DNA of 64,000 bases, from IMG/VR virus record IMGVR_UViG_3300048838_000238, positions 41,997 to 105,996 of that record, one strand, 5' to 3'. This stretch comes from a virus. This document shows, one piece after another, positions 60,339 to 64,000 of this stretch; the first letter of the stretch is position 1, and each line of letters starts with the position of its first letter. A program made the position numbers and the translations under genes. The notes below the pieces were generated by a model. It worked only from the letters and a program-made list of their open reading frames with translations, did not search any database and had not been told where the DNA came from.

Positions 60339-60355
60339 GATATCTAACTGATATA
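60339..60355 (-). promoter_or_regulatory. Palindromic promoter-like element, copy 14
   Basis: GATATC-TAACT-GATATA on the plus strand, 19 bp before the start at 60320. The GCGAAT box is absent. Confidence 0.5.
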
Positions 60356-60361
60356 GCCAAT

Positions 60362-61555
60362 CTACATGAAGCAAAGTCCAGAGTCGCATTGCAGGTCCGA
60401 CACAGCGTCTTCGCCAACCTGGAAGTCGAGAATCGGCAGCAGCTCAAGAGGCACCAACGTCTGCGAACAGAACACTTGGTTCTTGGCGCCAGCGGCTGCG
60501 AAGTCGCGCAGCTTGCGGTCAAGAAATGCCGCCTGAACCCAATCCTCGGAATGGTTCTCGTACATATCTCGCAGCGAGCGAATCCCTTGGAACGGACACA
60601 TATTGCACATCGATATCGCCGGTTCACCGAGCCCCCAGCGTTTCCAGTCGGCGTGAACTCGGTCGGGACCGATGCCGCGTTCGATCATCGGGAACCGCAG
60701 CTTCTGCCACCGCACGTCTTCTTTGGCCTTGGCTGCGCGCCACCGTTCGTGATCAGCGAAGCCGATCCACGTCTCGGCGATACCCGGCCACACTCGCCGC
60801 GAGCCAGTTAGTTTCTCCAGGTGAGTTCTAATCGCTCGCCGGATGGGCGCGACTTTGTAGTAGGCGGTGCAACACTGTGCCAGTTGACCAGCAGCCCCTC
60901 TTTGTTCTCGTGTCGTCCGATACCTGTCTGGGTTCGCGATCGCGTCGTGGTAGTAAGCCAGCGTCCGATTGTCGTTGGCCCATTCCATCGACTGCTTCTC
61001 GGGATCTGGAATCGTGTCGCCTGCCGCGCGAGTCCACATCGGCGGGTTGTCGATCCGATGCTTATCGCCTCTCTGGATAGCCAGCAGGTCGTCGGAGAGC
61101 TTCGGGCCGTCGGCGACGACGAAGGCGATACCAGCCTCTTCGCAGAGCGTCTTGTATTTGGCAACCGTATCGTAGGTTCGTTGTTTCTCGGCGCCGGGAT
61201 TCGCCGTGACAACCAGGAATGGATCTGGTCGCTCGACTTCTCCGCGCAGGACCGCTTCCAGAATCCAAGTCGACTGACGGCCACCGGAGAAGCTGAGCGT
61301 CGTCAGTTCGCACGTTCCTGCCAAGCGTCGGTCGCGACCAAGCACGGCGTGCTTCTCTTCTGGCATGTCGTCGATATCGCACGTCGCGAAGTACGAGCCG
61401 ATACCACCGCCGACTACCACCGCGTTCTCACAGGTTCTGCGAGCAGCAATGGCCTCGTGAGCCGTCTCGTACCGCCTGTGCTTCTGCTTGAACAGCAAGC
61501 CTTGTGAGAGCGACAGTCGGCTAGCATGATTTCCAGTCGGAGCGGCTTGAATCAT
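60362..61555 (-). CDS. PAPS reductase-family PP-loop protein with Cys cluster
   Basis: 397 residues, start at 61555 (ATGA overlap with upstream gene). An N-terminal extension of about 85 residues is followed by the PP-loop TLSFSGGRQSTWIL (SGGRQS, Lys replaced by Arg), VVTANPGAEKQRTYDTV, and a CCTAYYKVAPI segment; MCNMCPFQGIRSL and C-terminal CDSGLC provide further Cys residues that could bind a [4Fe-4S] cluster. This is a distinct subfamily from the other three CysH-like proteins. Confidence 0.7.
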   Translation of the reverse strand: MIQAAPTGNHASRLSLSQGLLFKQKHRRYETAHEAIAARRTCENAVVVGGGIGSYFATCDIDDMPEEKHAVLGRDRRLAGTCELTTLSFSGGRQSTWILEAVLRGEVERPDPFLVVTANPGAEKQRTYDTVAKYKTLCEEAGIAFVVADGPKLSDDLLAIQRGDKHRIDNPPMWTRAAGDTIPDPEKQSMEWANDNRTLAYYHDAIANPDRYRTTREQRGAAGQLAQCCTAYYKVAPIRRAIRTHLEKLTGSRRVWPGIAETWIGFADHERWRAAKAKEDVRWQKLRFPMIERGIGPDRVHADWKRWGLGEPAISMCNMCPFQGIRSLRDMYENHSEDWVQAAFLDRKLRDFAAAGAKNQVFCSQTLVPLELLPILDFQVGEDAVSDLQCDSGLCFM

Positions 61556-61752
61556 TGCGGCTTATCCTTTACCCAGTCTCGCGACTGAACACGGGTCGGG
61601 ACGACTTTGCCGCTCCAGCGACTTGCGATGGATCGAAAATGTGGAGCATGGAACGAATACGCTCCGTCATCGTCGAGTTCCACGATAAGGCATTGCGTAC
61701 GGACGACTCCGCACTTGATCGTCTTATCGTAAAAGTACATGGCTTGAATCAT
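61552..61752 (-). CDS. Small unknown protein
   Basis: 66 residues (IQAMYFYDKTIKCGVVRTQC...DGAYSFHAPHF), beta-rich, with a basic C-terminus. It overlaps both neighbours by ATGA. It is probably a small accessory protein of the CysH-like gene downstream. Unknown function. Confidence 0.55.
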   Translation of the reverse strand: MIQAMYFYDKTIKCGVVRTQCLIVELDDDGAYSFHAPHFRSIASRWSGKVVPTRVQSRDWVKDKPQ

Positions 61753-61919
61753 CGTTCGGACTCCACGGAAACTTCCGACCGCATCTCTGCGATTATTCTC
61801 TCCGCAAGCTCTAGTCTCTTGATCGCTTCTAGCGCGATCGACCGTTGCGCGGCTTCTGTCAGGTAATGCGGTTCATCGTTCAGCACTTGGCAGCAATGTC
61901 GGAAATGAGCTTCGGTCAT
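61749..61919 (-). CDS. Small helical protein
   Basis: 56 residues starting MTEAHFRHCCQVLNDEPH behind GAGG at 61919, then a long helix (SIALEAIKRLELAERIIAEM). It ends with an ATGA overlap into the next gene. It is too short for most automatic callers, but its ribosome site, coupling and position after a promoter-like element argue for it. Confidence 0.55.
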   Translation of the reverse strand: MTEAHFRHCCQVLNDEPHYLTEAAQRSIALEAIKRLELAERIIAEMRSEVSVESER

Positions 61920-61949
61920 GCGGCACCTCGTGTCGGTTTCCTGCCTGAC

Positions 61950-61966
61950 TATATCGTACTGATATA
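61950..61966 (-). promoter_or_regulatory. Palindromic promoter-like element, copy 15 (full form)
   Basis: TATATC-GTACT-GATATA followed by TCTAGTTCGCCG, with the GCGAAC box (minus strand) at the standard spacing; 31 bp before the start at 61919. Confidence 0.65.
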
Positions 61967-62038
61967 TCTAGTTCGCCGCGAGTCAGACGATCTTGGCAAC
62001 CAGTTTGAAAACTTTCTCAGCGGCAAAAATCGCCGCCG

Positions 62039-62404
62039 CTACTTAGCGCGGAAGTGATCGGCGGCCATGCGGATGATGACCCGCACTGCATCCGTCAAGG
62101 ACTCGGCCTTGGTCCTCGCGATGAAGGCATCCAAGTGCTCTCGCTGTTCCTCGGTAAGCCGCAAGACAAGCGGTTTCCCGGTTGAATAGGCCGCATCGGA
62201 TTCACGCAGATGCTTTTTGTAGATCGCGGTCGACTTCTCTACAGCGCCGCAGGCCCAGCGCAGAGAGTGAATGAAAGCGCTGTTCCATGAGTTCGCCCAC
62301 AGGGAATGGCGGAGTTGCTCGACTGTTTCCTGATCTTCGTCGTCCAGCCATATCGGGTGGAGCATCTTCGCAGGTTCGGATTTGACTCGCTTTTTCTTGG
62401 CCAC
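62039..62404 (-). CDS. Ribbon-helix-helix-like DNA-binding protein
   Basis: 121 residues. A basic N-terminus (AKKKRVKSEPAK) is followed by a helical region and a C-terminal LVLRLTEEQREHLDAFIART...LTDAVRVIIRMAADHF, similar to ribbon-helix-helix (Arc/CopG-like) repressors with a strand then two helices. It is a candidate phage regulator. No operator was identified for it, though a palindromic element occurs just downstream at 61950. Confidence 0.5.
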   Translation of the reverse strand: MAKKKRVKSEPAKMLHPIWLDDEDQETVEQLRHSLWANSWNSAFIHSLRWACGAVEKSTAIYKKHLRESDAAYSTGKPLVLRLTEEQREHLDAFIARTKAESLTDAVRVIIRMAADHFRAK

Positions 62405-62508
62405 AGCGGTACTCTCGAAGCATCTGAGGTAGCCCCTAGACGGGCTACTCTACTCAGTGTGGCACCGCTTGTCTATCGCAATCTGAAAACCTCTCCAGAT
62501 TACCGCTC

Positions 62509-62820
62509 TTACCAGTCTGGATAATCGAGCCGATGCTGCGGAACTAGATGGTCCGGCGCGTCCCACCGCATCGTTCTTCCGTCTGGTAGCTTGTATCGTT
62601 GCGGTGCGATCAGCAGGGCGTCAGCAAGGGCTTGCTTCAGGTCGGAGTTCTGCTGAGAAGTGACTACCACGCAGAGCTTCAGGGCGTCTGACTCTGGCAG
62701 ACCGGTTCTCAACGCGCCGGCGACGAAGCAATCCGTGGCTTTCAGCTTGTCGAATTCGTCGCGGATTCCCTGGATCGATTCAAAGTCAAATGGCCCGGCG
62801 GATGGGTTGGTCATCGTCAT
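62509..62820 (-). CDS. Small unknown protein
   Basis: 103 residues. A central helical part (SIQGIRDEFDKLKATDCFVAG) and a SDALKLCVVVTSQQNSDLKQ segment are followed by a basic LPDGRTMRWDAPDHLV tail. It is coupled by ATGA to the gene upstream. Unknown. Confidence 0.55.
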   Translation of the reverse strand: MTMTNPSAGPFDFESIQGIRDEFDKLKATDCFVAGALRTGLPESDALKLCVVVTSQQNSDLKQALADALLIAPQRYKLPDGRTMRWDAPDHLVPQHRLDYPDW

Positions 62821-63083
62821 TGCAGTTTAGCTCCAGCGTCAGCAGACCCCAGTGAGTTGCCTCGATATTTGCCGTAGGCGCGAACGAACACCGCCATCTC
62901 GCGCCCGTCATCGTGCCAGTCTTGGATGATGGCGACGCACGGATCGGCTTCGATGTCGTCGCTGCGGACCAACGTCCTGACAAGACCCTGCGCCGCGACT
63001 CGTTGAATGGCAGCCGACAGTCGCATCGCCTGATAGCGGCCAGTTCGCGACTCGCCTTTTCGGTAGGTGGTGAGTTGGACCAT
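62817..63083 (-). CDS. Small unknown protein
   Basis: 88 residues, start MVQLTTYRKGESRTGRYQ at 63083, alpha/beta with AAQGLVRTLVRSDDIEADPC...DDGREMAVFVRAYG. It is coupled by ATGA to the next gene, 29 bp after a palindromic element. Unknown. Confidence 0.55.
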   Translation of the reverse strand: MVQLTTYRKGESRTGRYQAMRLSAAIQRVAAQGLVRTLVRSDDIEADPCVAIIQDWHDDGREMAVFVRAYGKYRGNSLGSADAGAKLQ

Positions 63084-63111
63084 GATGCGTGCCTTAGGTT
63101 TCGCTGTCGGT

Positions 63112-63128
63112 TGTATCTAGGTGATATA
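63112..63128 (-). promoter_or_regulatory. Palindromic promoter-like element, copy 16 (full form)
   Basis: TGTATC-TAGGT-GATATA followed by GGTTGTTCGCCG; the GCGAAC box (minus strand) is intact at the standard spacing. 29 bp before the start at 63083. Confidence 0.6.
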
Positions 63129-63151
63129 GGTTGTTCGCCGACGGCGCGGCA

Positions 63152-63349
63152 TTATTGGAGAGACCCAGGAAAGATTAACGGAACCGGCTTTGTCCTGCCA
63201 GCGATGTACAGCGGATGCTTGGGAGTTCCGTCGTTGTTCAGTCCCAGACAAAACAAGCGGCCAGGAGGCACGGTCTTAAAGACTATCTTGTCGCGATCCT
63301 TCAGGTGCTTTGGAAACTTCGACCGCCGCCCCCAGCAGGCCAGCACCAT
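63152..63349 (-). CDS. Small unknown basic protein
   Basis: 65 residues starting MVLACWGRRSKFPKHL at 63349 (an extended TTG start at 63385 is less likely). It has a Lys/Arg-rich segment and FKTVPPGRLFCLGLNNDG. It overlaps the end of the next upstream small gene by 74 bp in another frame. Unknown. Confidence 0.45.
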   Translation of the reverse strand: MVLACWGRRSKFPKHLKDRDKIVFKTVPPGRLFCLGLNNDGTPKHPLYIAGRTKPVPLIFPGSLQ

Positions 63350-63461
63350 TCCCGTCTGGTCGTTGGATGAGCGACTCCGTTTCAAGAATGGATGCGACTT
63401 TTTCTTCTGAGATTACAACTGGAACGATCTTCCCGTTGATTCTCGTTCTTGGCCTAACCAC
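63276..63461 (-). CDS. Small unknown protein, GTG start
   Basis: 61 residues from a GTG at 63461 behind AAGGACT. It begins VRPRTRINGKIVPVVI, then EEKVASILETESLIQ, and has a Gly-rich stretch near its end. Composition is natural in the first 40 residues; the last 25 overlap another gene. Confidence 0.45.
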   Translation of the reverse strand: MVRPRTRINGKIVPVVISEEKVASILETESLIQRPDGNGAGLLGAAVEVSKAPEGSRQDSL

Positions 63462-63511
63462 TGGTTCAGTCCTTTCGCATCTTACAAAAACCGCTGCGCC
63501 ACGCTTTAACT

Positions 63512-64000
63512 TTAGGTGAACTCGCCAACAATCTGTCCGTTCTGAATCTTGCGAGTCGCTTCAATTTCTCCAACGAATACGCGATGCTGAACTACGTCGT
63601 CAACTATCCAATGGGCGAGCAAGACAGCGCCGGGATGCTCAACCCAGGTGAATCTCGTCGCGGTCGATACACCAGCCGACTTTGGTCCGAGTTCGATTGT
63701 GCTGTATTCACCCGTCGTCAACGCGGCACCTCCGTAGCCCGAGTTGGACGCGGCACCTCTGTAGCCCGAGTTGGACGCGGCACCGCTGTAGCCCGAGTTG
63801 GACGCGGCACCGCTGGAGCCCGAGTTGGACGCGGCACCTCCGTAGCCCGAGTTGGACGCGGCACCTCCGTAGCCCGAGTTGGACGCGGCACCTCTGTAGC
63901 CCGAGTTGGACGCGGCACCGCTGTAGCCCGAGTTGGACGCGGCACCTCTGTAGCCCGAGTTGGACGCGGCACCGCTGTAGCCCGAGTTGGACGCGGCACC
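63512..64000 (-). CDS. Repeat protein with Gly-Ala-Ser repeats, 5' end outside window
   Basis: The window holds the C-terminal 162 codons or so. Nine-residue repeats GAASNSGY(G/R/S) run from the right edge and lead in the same frame into a unique domain (TTGEYSTIELGPKSAGVSTA, then TRFTWVEHPGAVLLAHWIVDD, then IEATRKIQNGQIVGEF). The alternative frame reading PRPTRATEV stops exactly at the repeat border and has no continuation, so the GAASNSGY frame is the likely one. The unique part looks like a small beta domain; surface or fibre role is possible. Confidence 0.6.
   Translation of the reverse strand, partial: GAASNSGYSGAASNSGYRGAASNSGYSGAASNSGYRGAASNSGYGGAASNSGYGGAASNSGSSGAASNSGYSGAASNSGYRGAASNSGYGGAALTTGEYSTIELGPKSAGVSTATRFTWVEHPGAVLLAHWIVDDVVQHRVFVGEIEATRKIQNGQIVGEFT
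63722..64000. repeat. 27-bp tandem repeat array, at least 10 copies
   Basis: Unit CGCGGCACC-nnn-GTAGCCCGA-GTTGGA, where the variable triplet is TCC, TCT or GCT; one unit has GGA for GTA. Units are in register from 63722 to the window edge. In the coding frame only the ninth residue (G, R or S) changes, plus one Y-to-S change. Recent slippage or unequal crossover is likely. Confidence 0.9.

Noticed and set aside
7129-63128. Palindromes as dispersed CRISPR-like or transposon ends
   Set aside because: They are short, single, intergenic, oriented towards starts and not paired around any cargo, which fits promoters or operators better.
63718-63999. 93-residue frame of PRPTRATEV repeats
   Set aside because: The 27-bp repeat is open in several frames. 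Only the GAASNSGY frame continues into unique, protein-like sequence down to 63512; the PRPTRATEV frame stops at the repeat border.
63722-64000. Possible CRISPR array
   Set aside because: Units are contiguous 27-bp tandem repeats without spacers.
1-64000. tRNA genes
   Set aside because: No cloverleaf-compatible sequence with conserved T-arm was noticed by eye; absence was not verified by a program.

Overview
The window is a tailed-phage genome segment, free phage or prophage; no host chromosomal gene was recognised. Nearly all genes lie on the minus strand, so the text order is the reverse of the transcription order. Two minor genes run forward (12833-13774 and 30651-31193). The host is probably a planctomycete. 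The forward gene at 12833 encodes a secreted protein with a C-terminal SHD1-like domain, a hallmark of planctomycete secretomes, and 56435-56692 encodes a miniature type IV prepilin-like protein. Both clues are indirect.

Layout, read right to left (5' to 3' on the minus strand). (a) 64000-56166: accessory and early genes, including a Gly/Ala/Ser repeat protein cut by the window edge, small unknowns, two PAPS-reductase-type (CysH-like) PP-loop proteins and a deoxyribosyltransferase-like protein. (b) 56055-47630: one tightly packed 12-gene unit. It holds a type IV-B-like CRISPR effector set (csf1, cas11, csf2/cas7, csf3/cas5), interrupted by an HNH endonuclease gene, followed without a break by a GNAT acetyltransferase, a DPPW-type DNA methyltransferase, an unknown protein, an IbrA/IbrB-like pair and another CysH-like protein. 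No CRISPR array and no adaptation genes are visible. (c) 47468-40136: ParB-like protein, candidate small terminase, large terminase, a small HTH protein, and a portal protein carrying an intein and a C-terminal InPase domain. (d) 39684-28976: head-morphogenesis protein fused to a kinase-like domain, MazG, small genes, protease/scaffold-like protein, decoration-like protein and major capsid. (e) 28884-13771: connector and tail genes, a holin-like plus CAP-domain pair, tail tube, tail chaperones with a lambda-type -1 frameshift site, and the tape measure. (f) 12576-1: small genes, a DUF4942-type methyltransferase with a coupled HNH gene, a large FG-GAP propeller protein and baseplate-type proteins running off the left edge.

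A 17-bp interrupted palindrome (consensus TATATC-N5-GATATA) lies upstream of the first gene of most gene clusters in minus orientation. Several copies have a GCGAAT/C box 17 bp before the TATA hexamer. It looks like a phage-specific promoter or operator and divides the genome into transcription units. On this reading the CRISPR effector, IbrAB/CysH, methyltransferase and acetyltransferase genes are one unit, bounded by copies at 56089 and 47600.

The main candidate for a new system is that unit: a phage-borne type IV-B-like complex co-transcribed with PAPS-reductase-family proteins, an IbrB-type ParB protein, a methyltransferase and an acetyltransferase, in a genome with four different CysH-like proteins.
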